A stretch of 64,000 nucleotides of DNA from NCBI RefSeq assembly GCF_947654275.1, contig NZ_CANTJS010000002.1, positions 79,242 to 143,241 of the forward strand. Direction: 5' to 3'. Under the pieces are notes generated by a model. That model ran no database searches. It was not told the origin of the DNA and saw only the letters and a program-made list of their open reading frames with translations. Position numbers and translations under genes: made by a program. Source of the stretch: an uncultured Oscillibacter sp. (GTDB taxonomy: Bacteria > Bacillota > Clostridia > Oscillospirales > Oscillospiraceae). Shown piece after piece: positions 24,823 through 33,064 of this stretch; the stretch's first letter is position 1; every line of letters starts with the position of its first letter.

Positions 24823-24839
24823 AAGCCGCCGGCGGCTTT
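24822..24839 (+). terminator. Short terminator-like hairpin after the HxlR gene
   Basis: The perfect palindrome AAAGCCGCCGGCGGCTTT begins at the last base of the stop codon. It can form a 6-bp stem with a six-base loop and has only three Ts after it. This is a weak terminator at best. Confidence 0.45.
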
Positions 24840-24978
24840 CCTGTCAGCGCGGTGTCCTTGCGGTGCGCTCTGGCTGGCCGGTTTCGATGCCAGCCCCTCC
24901 GACAGTTCGGAACGACCCTCCGTTTCAGCGGAATCCCAATGTGCCAAGTGCTTTCCGGTTTATCATGAAAAAGCAACG

Positions 24979-25002
24979 GCCCCCGCTGGATACAGCGGGG
25001 GC
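24979..25002 (-). terminator. Terminator downstream of the first GntR gene
   Basis: A 10-bp perfect stem, GCCCCCGCTG with CAGCGGGGGC, closes on a GATA loop. On the minus strand it is followed by GTTGCTTTTTC. It lies 150 bases beyond the GntR stop and also faces the end of the HxlR gene. The rest of 24840-25152 holds no gene that I can support. Confidence 0.6.
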
Positions 25003-25152
25003 TTAAACCATTGGTCAGCCAATTTGGCCGGTGGATTTGAATGGATAAATACAGACTTTATACTTTCCGCAAGCTTCAATCTCCCAGCCTGATAAAAGAA
25101 GCCGCTCAGTCAAGCCCTATTCGAGAGAGGAAATTCCGCAGCGGCAGAGAAC

Positions 25153-25890
25153 TCAGATTTTTTTTCGCAGAATCATATGGCGGATAATGCGGTCAATCAG
25201 ATATTCCTCCGAATAAAGCACCGGGCGGCCCCCGAAATCAAATCCCACCTCTCCCAAAAAAAGCAACGGCGAGCCAGGCTCCACCTGGAGAAAATCCGCA
25301 ACCCTGGGCGGCGCCGGAAGGGCCCGGATCTCTGTCAGATTAAGATAAACCTCGATGTTTGCCTGCTTTTGAAGGAATGTAAAAATCGACGGCATAAAAT
25401 CCCGCTTTGTAAACTTCCGCTTGGGCAGACCGGCCAGAGACACATAATCCTTGATATGCACGGCGGGACGGTCGCCAGCCCGGGTCACCCGCTCCACTAC
25501 CAGCAGCGGCGAGCCGGGGGGCAGCTCCAAACTCTTCGCCACCTCACCTTCCGCCGGCTCCTGGGTTGCCTCAATGAAGTCCGTAGAGGGCTTATATCCT
25601 ATTTTCTCCAGCGTAGAATCCAGGGACGCCACCAGATCCAGCCGGGTATCCGCACTGACAACCCGACGATTAATCAGCGTCCCCACACCCCGGCGGCGGT
25701 TGATCATCCCCTCCCGCTCAATCTGAGTCAGGCACTCACGCATCATATTGCGACTGACCCCAAAATGCTCCGCCAACTCGTTTTCCGGCGGAAGACGGGT
25801 GGCATGTAGGAAGGCTCCGCTCTGAATTTCTTCTAAAAGGCGCTGGCGAATACTGTCGGAAAGATAACGCGAGTCATTTTTCTTCTGCAT
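25153..25890 (-). CDS. GntR family regulator with UTRA domain (forward catabolic module)
   Basis: This is a 245-residue regulator. The N-terminal winged helix has LPPENELAEHFGVSRNMMRECLTQ and a RRRGVGTLIN wing. The C-terminal UTRA ligand-binding domain ends with RPVLYSEEYLIDRIIRHMI. ATG 25890 is preferred (GAGGG five bases upstream); the frame is open 18 codons further. It is a clear paralog of the regulator at 48375-49106, which shares the same C-terminal pattern with few changes. The two flank the catabolic island. Because it is divergent from the forward module starting at 26397, it probably controls that module in answer to the imported compound or a breakdown product. Confidence 0.88.
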   Translation of the reverse strand: MQKKNDSRYLSDSIRQRLLEEIQSGAFLHATRLPPENELAEHFGVSRNMMRECLTQIEREGMINRRRGVGTLINRRVVSADTRLDLVASLDSTLEKIGYKPSTDFIEATQEPAEGEVAKSLELPPGSPLLVVERVTRAGDRPAVHIKDYVSLAGLPKRKFTKRDFMPSIFTFLQKQANIEVYLNLTEIRALPAPPRVADFLQVEPGSPLLFLGEVGFDFGGRPVLYSEEYLIDRIIRHMILRKKI

Positions 25891-25973
25891 AGACGCCCTC
25901 ACATTCTGTCTCTCTGACGGTGGTACTCCCGCCAGAGAACTCATTTGGGATAGTTTTTGTCGATTTTGTTCAT

Positions 25974-26001
25974 ATCATATCATAAATACAAAAAAGGTCA
26001 A
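25974..26001 (-). promoter_or_regulatory. Promoter of the first GntR gene
   Basis: On the minus strand, TTGACC (25996-26001) and TATGAT (25974-25979) are 16 bases apart, leaving a leader of about 75 bases. The AAATAGGT palindrome seen at the other GntR gene is absent here, so the two regulators should recognise different operators. Confidence 0.6.
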
Positions 26002-26396
26002 CCCCTGTCAGGAAATATCTGTATGTTTCTCAAGGATCATCAGCCGGAATCAGCGGAAAAGCTCCTGCCACAGGACAGGTTATTTTTTTGTCCCTTATAA
26101 AAATTAGTCAAAAATCACAAAATTTTGAAAGTCAACTACTTTCCTACGGATTTGAATCGGTTCCAATTATTTGGCGAAATTGATTACAATTTGTAAAAAA
26201 AACAAATTTGTTCATCAAAAAGACATAAGTCTTTCCTGCGGGGACAAAGTATAACGTTCTTGACACAGGGAAGGAATTACAGTACATTTGTAGTACAAAC
26301 CAATTTGACCTACATAGATGTAGAACATAATGGTAGGACATATATGTGTTATTATTTGAGCGGACCCAGCCGGTTCCCGGAGAGGAGGATGCACAG
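26002..26396 (+). promoter_or_regulatory. AT-rich divergent control region with a promoter and palindromes
   Basis: This intergenic stretch is markedly AT-rich. On the plus strand TTGACA (26260-26265) and TACATT (26283-26288) are spaced by 17 bases. A second possible pair is TTGACC (26315-26320) and TAATGG 17 bases on. The palindrome CTACAT-AG-ATGTAG at 26320-26333 lies just after the first promoter and overlaps the second, a good operator position. ACAAATTTGT (26202-26211) is another palindrome. Which one the divergent GntR protein binds is not known. Confidence 0.55.
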
Positions 26397-26954
26397 TTGG
26401 CAAAAATCTTTTATCTGACCTTTGACGGGGCGGTAAATCCCCCCAATACTCTGCGCATTTTGGAGCAGCTGGAAAAGCTGGACGTCCGGGCAACCTTTTT
26501 CGTGGAGGGCCACCGCATTGCGGGACACGAGAGGATTCTGCGGGACATGGCCTCTGCGGGGCACCACATCGGCAATCACTCCTTTCACCACCCGGAATTT
26601 GATAAAATTCCCATGGAGGACTGCATGGAGGAAATTCGCAGCACGGATGAAGCACTATACGCAGCCCTGGGCTTCCGGACGCGGCTGGTGCGCCCGCCCT
26701 GCGGCATTCTGCCGGAGGACCGGCGGAGACTGCTGGAACAGGCGGGATACCGGATCAACCTCTGGAGCATCAGCGTCAAGGACTGGCTGGGGCCGGATGC
26801 CGAGACCGTGGCGGAACGAACCCTTTCCCTGTCCTCCGGCAATGAGGTAACGGCGGTATTTCACGACCATCTGGATACCACGGCGGACACGGTGGCCCTT
26901 GTGATTCCCCGGCTTCGGGACAAAGGATATGAACTTATGCCAATCCCCTACTGA
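26397..26954 (+). CDS. Polysaccharide deacetylase (NodB/PuuE fold) family hydrolase
   Basis: This is a 185-residue protein. The start is TTG 26397 (LAKIFYLTFDGAVNPP), fixed by AGAGGAGG eight bases upstream. NodB motifs are visible: TFDGA in place of TFDDG (the second, metal-binding Asp is Gly), NHSFHH giving HSxxH, RPPCG, KDW and a final VFHDH. Loss of the second Asp is also seen in family members that act on amides or cyclic ureas, such as PuuE-type allantoinase (NFEEG). Given its place at the head of an N-heterocycle catabolic module, an amidohydrolase role on a small molecule is as likely as sugar deacetylation. The C-terminal part is short compared with secreted deacetylases and there is no signal peptide. 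Confidence 0.72.
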   Translation: MAKIFYLTFDGAVNPPNTLRILEQLEKLDVRATFFVEGHRIAGHERILRDMASAGHHIGNHSFHHPEFDKIPMEDCMEEIRSTDEALYAALGFRTRLVRPPCGILPEDRRRLLEQAGYRINLWSISVKDWLGPDAETVAERTLSLSSGNEVTAVFHDHLDTTADTVALVIPRLRDKGYELMPIPY

Positions 26955-27027
26955 GGGTTGAGATAAGGGCCTGTATGCATAAGCGTCAAACGCCGCCAGG
27001 CGAGGCCGACAGATGGCAGGAAATTCC

Positions 27028-27055
27028 TTGCACTCCGGCGTTCCGCGCTTATACT
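27028..27055 (+). promoter_or_regulatory. Possible promoter of the Mch1 operon
   Basis: TTGCAC (27028-27033) and TATACT (27050-27055) are 16 bases apart, about 36 bases before the start of the Mch-like gene. The gap after the deacetylase-like gene is 136 bases, so a separate promoter is plausible. Confidence 0.5.
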
Positions 27056-27090
27056 ACAGATTCTAAAACAACGAAAAGGAGCGGCTTAGC

Positions 27091-28053
27091 ATGTTTAGTG
27101 TCAATCAATACGCGGCGCGGATCGTAAAGGAAGAAATCATCCCCTATGCCGAGAGAATGAACTGCAAGGTACACCAGCTGAAAAACGGCGCCACTGTTGT
27201 CGACATGGGTGTGGAAGCGCCCGGCGGTTACATGGCAGGTAAGCTGTTCGTGGACGCCACCATTGGAGGCATGGGCCATGTGGCCTTCAGCCGCTTCCAG
27301 TGCGGCGAGATCGATCTTCCCGCCATTGACGTTTACATCGACCAGCCTCCCACGGCCTGCCTGTCCACCCAGTTTTCCGGCTGGAAGATGCGGGGCAAGG
27401 ACATCGAGGGCTATATCAATCCCATTGGCTCCGGTCCCGCCCGGGCGATTGCTGTCAACGACGTCTTCGCCCAGGCCTGGACCTATCAGGACACCCACCA
27501 TGAGGCTGTCTTCGGCGCGCAGACCCAGGAGCTTCCCACCGAGGAGGACGCCCAGGACATCGCCGACAAGTGCCATATTTCTCCGGAAAATGTTTACATT
27601 CTGGCGGCGCGCACTGGCAGCCTTACCGGCTCCATTCAAATCTGCTCCCGCACGGTGGAGGCCACCATCTCCCGTCTTCAGAAGAAGGGCTTTGACATCA
27701 GCAAGGTCATCAGCGGCTATGGCACCTGCCCCATCGCGCCTCCTATCTTTGACGAGCTCCGGGCCATGGACCGGGTGAACACCGCCTTGATTTACGGCGC
27801 AACGGTGAAATATCTGGTGAACTGCGAGGACGCAGAAATCGAAGCCGTGCTGGATCAGCTGCCCTTCTCTGCCTCCCGCCGCTTCGGAGAGAGATTTTAT
27901 GACCTCTTCGAGGAGGGAAAGCACGACTTCTACATCGTGGACAAGGATATCCACACCATTGCGTACTATGAAATCACCAACCTGGCCACTGGAAGAACCT
28001 TCCGTGCCGGTAAAATCCGGGAGGATATGCTGAAGGACTCCCTGTTTAATTAA
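27091..28053 (+). CDS. Methenyltetrahydromethanopterin cyclohydrolase-like protein (Mch1)
   Basis: This 320-residue protein looks like Mch over its whole length: MFSVNQYAARIVKEEIIPYA at the start, GGYMAGKLFVDATIGGMGHV, the family motif NPIGSGPARAI near residue 111, and later ISPENVYILAARTGSLTGSI. Mch opens the imidazolinium ring of methenyl-tetrahydromethanopterin in methanogens and methylotrophs. Clostridia are not known to make that cofactor, and no other gene of that pathway is in the window. A role on another pterin or on a cyclic amidine substrate is inferred. A second, more diverged copy lies at 49876-50853. ATG 27091 has AAAGGAG upstream. The next gene follows by 20 bases. Confidence 0.8.
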   Translation: MFSVNQYAARIVKEEIIPYAERMNCKVHQLKNGATVVDMGVEAPGGYMAGKLFVDATIGGMGHVAFSRFQCGEIDLPAIDVYIDQPPTACLSTQFSGWKMRGKDIEGYINPIGSGPARAIAVNDVFAQAWTYQDTHHEAVFGAQTQELPTEEDAQDIADKCHISPENVYILAARTGSLTGSIQICSRTVEATISRLQKKGFDISKVISGYGTCPIAPPIFDELRAMDRVNTALIYGATVKYLVNCEDAEIEAVLDQLPFSASRRFGERFYDLFEEGKHDFYIVDKDIHTIAYYEITNLATGRTFRAGKIREDMLKDSLFN

Positions 28054-28073
28054 GGGCTTAAAGGAGCTGGGCT

Positions 28074-29213
28074 ATGAAAACCACGTATGACGCCATCGTC
28101 ATCGGCGCCGGGGTCCTGGGCGCCTCCGCGGCGGCCCATCTGGCGGAGGCGGGACATTCCGTTCTGATTCTGGAACGGGGGGAAACGGTCAGCGGCGCTT
28201 CAGGCGGAAATCTGGGGCAGATTTCCATTTCCGACCGGACGGAGTCCTGGCATATGCCCCTGGCCCTGCGCTCCCAGGACTATTACAGGGAGGTGCTCTC
28301 CAAAGAGTACCCCATCGAATATGTCCCTTCCGGCGGCAGCGTAACCCTGACCGGCGAGGAGCAGATTGCCGCCGGTCAGGACGCTCAGAGACGGATGGCC
28401 GCCTTCGGCGTGGAATCTGTCATCTATTGGGGAGAGGACATCCGAAAGGCAGAGCCGGGTCTGAGTCTGAACGCGGCGGACGCGCTTCTCTTCTGCCCTG
28501 CGGAGGGGAAACTGAATCCTCTGCAAACCACGCTGGCATTTCTTGACAAGGCGCAGAAGAGCGGTGCGATCCTGCTCAGGCGTACGCCGGTAACGGCTTT
28601 TCAAAAGGAAGGGACCCACATCACCGGAGTGGAAACCCCGGCAAGCGTCTTTTCCGCCAAATGGGTGGTAAACTGTGCAGGTCCCCAGGCCGCTTTCATT
28701 GGAAAACTGGCAGGCGTCTCTCTTCCCATCCGTTTTCACAAGGGCACCGCCTTTGTGTCTGAGCCGGTGGGGCCAGTGATTCGGGGGCCCATTGTGGGCG
28801 GCGGCTTCTTCCTGGCACCTCCGAAGGTCCGGCCCAGGCGGTCCATCGGCTTCGGCTGCGTGCAGACCGCTGACGGCAGCATCCTCATCGCCCAGTCTAC
28901 CGAGGAATGTGAGGCCGGGGACCGCTCGGTGAATATGCCGTCCCTGCAATTGGTGGCTCTGCGGTTTTTACAGTACTATCCTCAGATGCGGGACCTCCGG
29001 ATCGTCCGGGCCTGGGCGGCAGCCACCACCTATACGGAGGATGACCTGCCGGTATTCGGATTCAGCGCAGGCGCGGACAACCTCTTTACCGCCGCCGGAT
29101 TCAAGGGGGCCTTCACCACCGCGCCGGAGGTTGGCCGTGTCACCTTGGAGACCTTGGAGGGCCGTGCGGACCAGGTGTTTGCGGTCTGTTCGCCGGACCG
29201 CGCCGGAACATGA
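28074..29213 (+). CDS. FAD-dependent oxidoreductase, DAO family (dehydrogenase beta subunit)
   Basis: This is a 379-residue flavoprotein. The N-terminal Rossmann motif is YDAIVIGAGVLGASAAAHLA, followed by LILERG. The C-terminus has DLPVFGFSAGADNLFTAAGF, typical of the glycine oxidase/sarcosine oxidase/D-amino acid oxidase family. With the 2Fe-2S protein, the FAD/NAD protein and the ferredoxins downstream it resembles the multi-subunit opine, octopine, HCN synthase and D-hydroxyproline dehydrogenases, where this subunit oxidises a C-N bond. The immediate neighbour downstream is a metal-dependent hydrolase. The substrate is unknown; a secondary amine or amino acid from the catabolised compound is the best guess. 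Confidence 0.85.
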   Translation: MKTTYDAIVIGAGVLGASAAAHLAEAGHSVLILERGETVSGASGGNLGQISISDRTESWHMPLALRSQDYYREVLSKEYPIEYVPSGGSVTLTGEEQIAAGQDAQRRMAAFGVESVIYWGEDIRKAEPGLSLNAADALLFCPAEGKLNPLQTTLAFLDKAQKSGAILLRRTPVTAFQKEGTHITGVETPASVFSAKWVVNCAGPQAAFIGKLAGVSLPIRFHKGTAFVSEPVGPVIRGPIVGGGFFLAPPKVRPRRSIGFGCVQTADGSILIAQSTEECEAGDRSVNMPSLQLVALRFLQYYPQMRDLRIVRAWAAATTYTEDDLPVFGFSAGADNLFTAAGFKGAFTTAPEVGRVTLETLEGRADQVFAVCSPDRAGT

Positions 29214-29225
29214 GAGGAACGCGCT

Positions 29226-30002
29226 ATGAAAATCGACGTACATATGCACATCACCCAACCGCTGGAGCTTTTAACGGAGCAGCTGAGAAAAACCGGCTTT
29301 GATCGGGCCTATCTCTGTTCCTCTGCCGTGGCAAGAGGGGAGCTTATAGACTCCCTGGAAACCGCCAGGGAAGTTATGGGCCGTGTGGCCGGCGTCCAGA
29401 ACCAGGCCGGAGACTGCACCGTCTCCCAGATCAACCGGGCGCTGGCGGAGGAAATCAGGCGATATCCCGCTCTTCTGCGGGGCTTCGGCAAAGTGGACCT
29501 GTTTCAGCCGGACATTGCCGCGGCAGTGGGGGAAATTGCAGAGCTAGGCCTTTCCGGCATTGGTGAAATCGTGGGCATCCATGGTAACACCGGCCGGCTG
29601 GCCCTGGTGCTGGAGGCGGCGGAAGCCCGTTCCCTGCCGGTATTTCTCCACACGGATTATCCGGTGGATCCCGGAGACCTGAAGGAAATCGCGGCTCAGG
29701 CGAAGAAATACCGGGGTACACAAATCATACTGGGCCACATGGGAGGCAACTTCTGGATGGATGCCGTCGCCATCGCCAGAGAGACGCCCAACGTCTGGTT
29801 GGACACCTCGGAGATTGTAAATCAGGTGGCCCTTCAGGTGGCGGTAAACACTGTGCCGGACCGGGTGCTGTTCTCCACGGACTTCCCCTGGGATGTGCCG
29901 GAGAGCATGGAGGCTCGTGTGGCGGCTCTGCGCGTCAGCGAGGCCGTAAAGGCGGCGGTGTTGGGCGGCAACGCGGCGCGGCTCTTTTCCAAGCAGGGAT
30001 AG
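29226..30002 (+). CDS. Amidohydrolase family (Amidohydro_2) protein
   Basis: This is a 258-residue TIM-barrel hydrolase. The metal and active-site residues are in place: DVHMH at the N-terminus (residues 4-8), VFLHTDYP, ILGHMGGNFW and FSTDFPWD near the C-terminus. This pattern fits the PF04909 group (decarboxylases and lactonases such as ACMSD and PDC hydrolase), not the deaminase group. It is 12 bases after the FAD subunit and 12 before the 2Fe-2S subunit, clearly one operon. It may decarboxylate or hydrolyse the product of the dehydrogenase. Confidence 0.85.
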   Translation: MKIDVHMHITQPLELLTEQLRKTGFDRAYLCSSAVARGELIDSLETAREVMGRVAGVQNQAGDCTVSQINRALAEEIRRYPALLRGFGKVDLFQPDIAAAVGEIAELGLSGIGEIVGIHGNTGRLALVLEAAEARSLPVFLHTDYPVDPGDLKEIAAQAKKYRGTQIILGHMGGNFWMDAVAIARETPNVWLDTSEIVNQVALQVAVNTVPDRVLFSTDFPWDVPESMEARVAALRVSEAVKAAVLGGNAARLFSKQG

Positions 30003-30014
30003 GAGGCGGTCTGA

Positions 30015-30335
30015 ATGAGACGTATAACACAGCATCCCATTCTGGACATTCCGGAGAGAGGGAGGCTGACCTTTTTCTACAACGGCCAGCCTATGGAGGC
30101 CCGGGAGGGAGACACCATCGCCGCCGCCCTGACGGACCAGGGCATTCGGGTCTTTCGGGAGACCCATAAGCGCCATGAACCTCGGGGGCTGTTCTGCGCT
30201 GTCGGCCAATGTACGGACTGTATCATGGTGGTGAACGGACGGCCCAACGTACGCGCCTGCGTCACCCGCGTAGAGGCGGGGATGCGGGTGGAAACCCAGA
30301 GAGGACTGGGGGAGAACGCGGATGAAAACATATGA
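30015..30335 (+). CDS. (2Fe-2S)-binding protein (dehydrogenase gamma subunit, HcnA-like)
   Basis: This is a 106-residue protein with a ferredoxin fold of the SoxA-N/HcnA kind: FFYNGQPMEAREGDTIAAALTD followed by RGLFCAVGQCTDCIMVVNGR, where the cysteines of CAVGQCTDC and the Cys in VRACVTRV bind a 2Fe-2S cluster. The stop overlaps the start of the FAD/NAD protein by 14 bases. It passes electrons from the DAO-type subunit. Confidence 0.85.
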   Translation: MRRITQHPILDIPERGRLTFFYNGQPMEAREGDTIAAALTDQGIRVFRETHKRHEPRGLFCAVGQCTDCIMVVNGRPNVRACVTRVEAGMRVETQRGLGENADENI

Positions 30336-31428
30336 TGTAATTGTGGTGGGCGCCGGGCCGGCGGGTCTGGGTGCGGCCATTGAGAGCGGGAAGGCCGGAG
30401 CCTCTGTCCTGCTGGCGGACGAAAACGACCAGCCCGGCGGGCAGCTGTTCAAGCAGATTCACAAGTTCTTCGGCTCCCATGACCACTATGCCGGGACCCG
30501 CGGCTTCCAAATCGGGCAGCAGCTTTTGGAGGAAGCCGCCCGGGCCCATGTGGAAATCAGGCTGAGCACACGGGTCTGGGGCATTTTCGAGGATGGAACC
30601 GTCTCTGCCTGTACGGAGGACGAGAGTTTTCGGTGCCGGGGAACATGGCTGATTCTGGCCACCGGCGCCACAGAAAACAGTCTGGTCTTTCCAGGAAATA
30701 CTCTGCCGGGGGTCATCACCGCCGGCGCGGCTCAGACTATGGTCAACCTGCGGCATGTACGGCCCGGCTCCCGCGCCGTGGTGGTGGGATCGGGCAATGT
30801 GGGGCTCATTGTGAGCTACCAGTTGCTCCAGGCGGGCATGGACGTGGCCGCCATTCTGGAGGCCGCCCCCCAGGTTACCGGCTATGCGGTCCACGCCGGG
30901 AAGGTCCGGCGGGCGGGGGTGCCTGTTCTCTGTTCTCACACGGTGCTGGAGGCACGGGGAGAGCGGGAACTGGAAGAGGTGGTCGTCGCCCAGGTGGACG
31001 GGCAGTTCCGTCTCATTCCGGGAACGGAGGAGGTCATTCAGGCGGACACCCTGTGCATCTCTGTGGGGCTGACGCCCCGCTGGGAGCTGGCGGCTCTGTG
31101 CGGCTGCAAAATGGATTTCTGCGGCCCCCTGGGCGGGCGGCTTCCCCTCCACAGCGAAACGCTGGAAACCACCTGTCCCCATGTTCTGGTGGCCGGGGAT
31201 CTCTCCGGCATCGAGGAAGCCAGCACCGCCCTGGACGAGGGCCGTCTGGCAGGGGTTCACGCGGCGGCAGCCCTGGGGCTTCTGAGCACCGCAGAAAGCG
31301 CGGAGCGGGAGCGGGAGATTCAGTCGCGGATCGCCGCCCTGCGGCAGGGGGCCTTCGGCCGGAAGCGGCAGACCAGCAAGGAGCAAATCTGGAGCCGCTA
31401 TCACCAGCATCAGGGAGGCGGGCTTTGA
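30322..31428 (+). CDS. FAD/NAD(P)-binding oxidoreductase (dehydrogenase alpha subunit, HcnB-like)
   Basis: This 368-residue protein has two Rossmann motifs: DVIVVGAGPAGLGAAIESGK at the N-terminus and AVVVGSGNVGLIVSYQLL in the middle (about residue 152). It has ATGATENSLVFPGNTLPGV and, near the end, VAGDLSGIEEASTALDEGRL, all typical of the alpha subunit of HcnB/opine/hydroxyproline dehydrogenases. The usual C-terminal BFD-like cluster domain is missing; it is encoded separately in the next gene, whose start overlaps the stop (TGATG). A split of a normally fused subunit is therefore seen here. Confidence 0.87.
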   Translation: MKTYDVIVVGAGPAGLGAAIESGKAGASVLLADENDQPGGQLFKQIHKFFGSHDHYAGTRGFQIGQQLLEEAARAHVEIRLSTRVWGIFEDGTVSACTEDESFRCRGTWLILATGATENSLVFPGNTLPGVITAGAAQTMVNLRHVRPGSRAVVVGSGNVGLIVSYQLLQAGMDVAAILEAAPQVTGYAVHAGKVRRAGVPVLCSHTVLEARGERELEEVVVAQVDGQFRLIPGTEEVIQADTLCISVGLTPRWELAALCGCKMDFCGPLGGRLPLHSETLETTCPHVLVAGDLSGIEEASTALDEGRLAGVHAAAALGLLSTAESAEREREIQSRIAALRQGAFGRKRQTSKEQIWSRYHQHQGGGL

Positions 31429-31712
31429 TGGAGAGGAAAAACGCTTATGTGTGCCGCTGCGAGGAGGTCACCCAGGAGGAAATCATTGCCGCCATCCGGG
31501 CGGGAGACACCACCCTGGACGCTGTGAAGCGGCGGACCCGGGCCGGCATGGGGTTCTGCCAGGGACGGACCTGCCGGCGGCTGGTGGCCCAGCTCATCAG
31601 CGCATACAGCGACGTTCCCTTTGACACCGCCCTGGAGGGCAGCGTCCGAATGCCGGTAGGCCCTCTAAGCCTGGGACTGATTGCCGATACCGCCGGCGGA
31701 ACGGAGGAGTGA
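31428..31712 (+). CDS. BFD-like (2Fe-2S)-binding protein
   Basis: This is a 94-residue protein starting MERKNAYVCRCEEV. The cysteines of VCRCEEVTQEEIIAAI and GFCQGRTCRRLVAQLI form the C-x-C...C-x4-C pattern of BFD-like 2Fe-2S domains. In HcnB-type subunits this domain is normally fused to the C-terminus of the FAD/NAD protein; here it is a separate gene overlapping that protein by one base. It probably completes the electron path of the dehydrogenase. Confidence 0.82.
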   Translation: MERKNAYVCRCEEVTQEEIIAAIRAGDTTLDAVKRRTRAGMGFCQGRTCRRLVAQLISAYSDVPFDTALEGSVRMPVGPLSLGLIADTAGGTEE

Positions 31713-31714
31713 GC

Positions 31715-33052
31715 ATGCTTCTGATCAAAGACGCTTCCTATGTCATCGTCTCAGCCGATCAGGTGCTGCGGAACACGGACGTCCTGATCGACGGCAGCCG
31801 CATTTTTCAGGTTGGGCAGAATCTGCCGGAGGCGGGCTGTGAAACCGTCATTGACGCACGGGGAAAGCTCCTCTCTCCCGGCTTTGTCAACGCCCATACC
31901 CATCTCTATCAGAACATGCTCAAGGGCATGGGAGACAGCCTGCGGCTGAAAGAATGGTGCGAACAGGTCACGTTCCCCTTTTCCAACGTCATCCACCGTT
32001 ATGAACGCCAGTTGGGAGACGAGACCCTGGGCTATGCCTATGGGCTGTTGGGTGCGGTGGAGATGCTCCGCGGCGGCGTCACTGCCTTTATCAACATGGA
32101 CAACAACATGACCACCCAGCTGGAGGCCTGGGAGGATGTGGGCATCCGGGGTGCGCTGGCCATTCAGTCCGTGAACAGATGGGTTCCCAAGGAGCTGATG
32201 ATTCCCGACGGGAAGCGGCTGGAGAAGCTGGAGGAGACCATCTCGGCCTGGCATGGCCGGGGTCTTCAGGATGTGTATATCGCCCCCTCCACGCCCTTCA
32301 CCTGCACGCCGGAGTTTATGAAAAAGCTTCAGGCCCTGGCCCGGAAATACGGGGTTAAAATCCAGACCCATGTCTCCGAAACCGAGTGGGAGATCCAACA
32401 GTCCCTGGAGGAAACAGGTATGACGCCCCTGCGGTATCTGGAGTCCATCGGCTTCCTGGACGATCCCATCATCGCCGTCCACTGTGTTCATTTAACGTCG
32501 GAGGAAATGGAGCTCTGCCGCCGCCGGAAGGTCACCGTTTGCTACAATCCCAAGTCCAACGCCAAGCTGGGCAGCGGCATTGCCCCCATTGCGGAACTGC
32601 GGGAAATGGGCGTGGACCTGTGTATCGCCACCGACGGCGCCGCCTCCAACGACCTGCTGAATATCTTCGAGGACATGCGTCTGGGCGCTATGCTGCAAAA
32701 GCTGCGCTACAACGACCCCGCCCGCTTCGGTGAAAAAGAGGTCTTCCGTATGGTCACCGAAGGCGGCGCCAAGGCCATGGGGCTGGATGCCGGGCGCATT
32801 GAGGCCGGAAAGCTGGCGGACCTGATTCTGATTGACTGTGCCTCCGCCTTCATTGCCCCGGTCCACGATCCTATTTCCACGCTGGTCTATTGCGGAAAGT
32901 GCGCGGATACGGTCATCATCAATGGCCGCATCGTCATGGAGGGCGGCGTCATCCAGACAGTTCCCGAGGCCGAGAAGGTACGGGAGGCCGTCCGGCTGGG
33001 TGAGAAACGGTTTGCAGAGACAGCCGGCAGCCCGCTGGCCTCCGAATTCTGA
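31715..33052 (+). CDS. Amidohydrolase, MtaD/SsnA-type deaminase family
   Basis: This is a 445-residue hydrolase. ATG 31715 (MLLIKDASYVIV) has GGAGG seven bases upstream; a GTG at 31709 is too close. All deaminase motifs are intact: NAHTHLYQNML, QTHVSETEWE, AVHCVHLTSEE with the catalytic-shell His, YNPKSNAKLGSGIAPI and ATDGAASND. This subgroup removes amino groups from N-heterocycles (adenosine or 5'-deoxyadenosine derivatives, guanine, triazines). It lies between the dehydrogenase genes and a ferredoxin gene. Paralogs of the same subgroup are at 39480-40814 and 51523-52866. Confidence 0.87.
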   Translation: MLLIKDASYVIVSADQVLRNTDVLIDGSRIFQVGQNLPEAGCETVIDARGKLLSPGFVNAHTHLYQNMLKGMGDSLRLKEWCEQVTFPFSNVIHRYERQLGDETLGYAYGLLGAVEMLRGGVTAFINMDNNMTTQLEAWEDVGIRGALAIQSVNRWVPKELMIPDGKRLEKLEETISAWHGRGLQDVYIAPSTPFTCTPEFMKKLQALARKYGVKIQTHVSETEWEIQQSLEETGMTPLRYLESIGFLDDPIIAVHCVHLTSEEMELCRRRKVTVCYNPKSNAKLGSGIAPIAELREMGVDLCIATDGAASNDLLNIFEDMRLGAMLQKLRYNDPARFGEKEVFRMVTEGGAKAMGLDAGRIEAGKLADLILIDCASAFIAPVHDPISTLVYCGKCADTVIINGRIVMEGGVIQTVPEAEKVREAVRLGEKRFAETAGSPLASEF

Positions 33053-33064
33053 AAGGGGGAGCTT

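Noticed and set aside
27091..28053. Evidence for methanogenic or methylotrophic one-carbon metabolism.
   Set aside because: Only Mch-like genes are present; no Fae, Mtd, Ftr, Fmd/Fhc or methanopterin synthesis gene is seen, and the context is catabolic.
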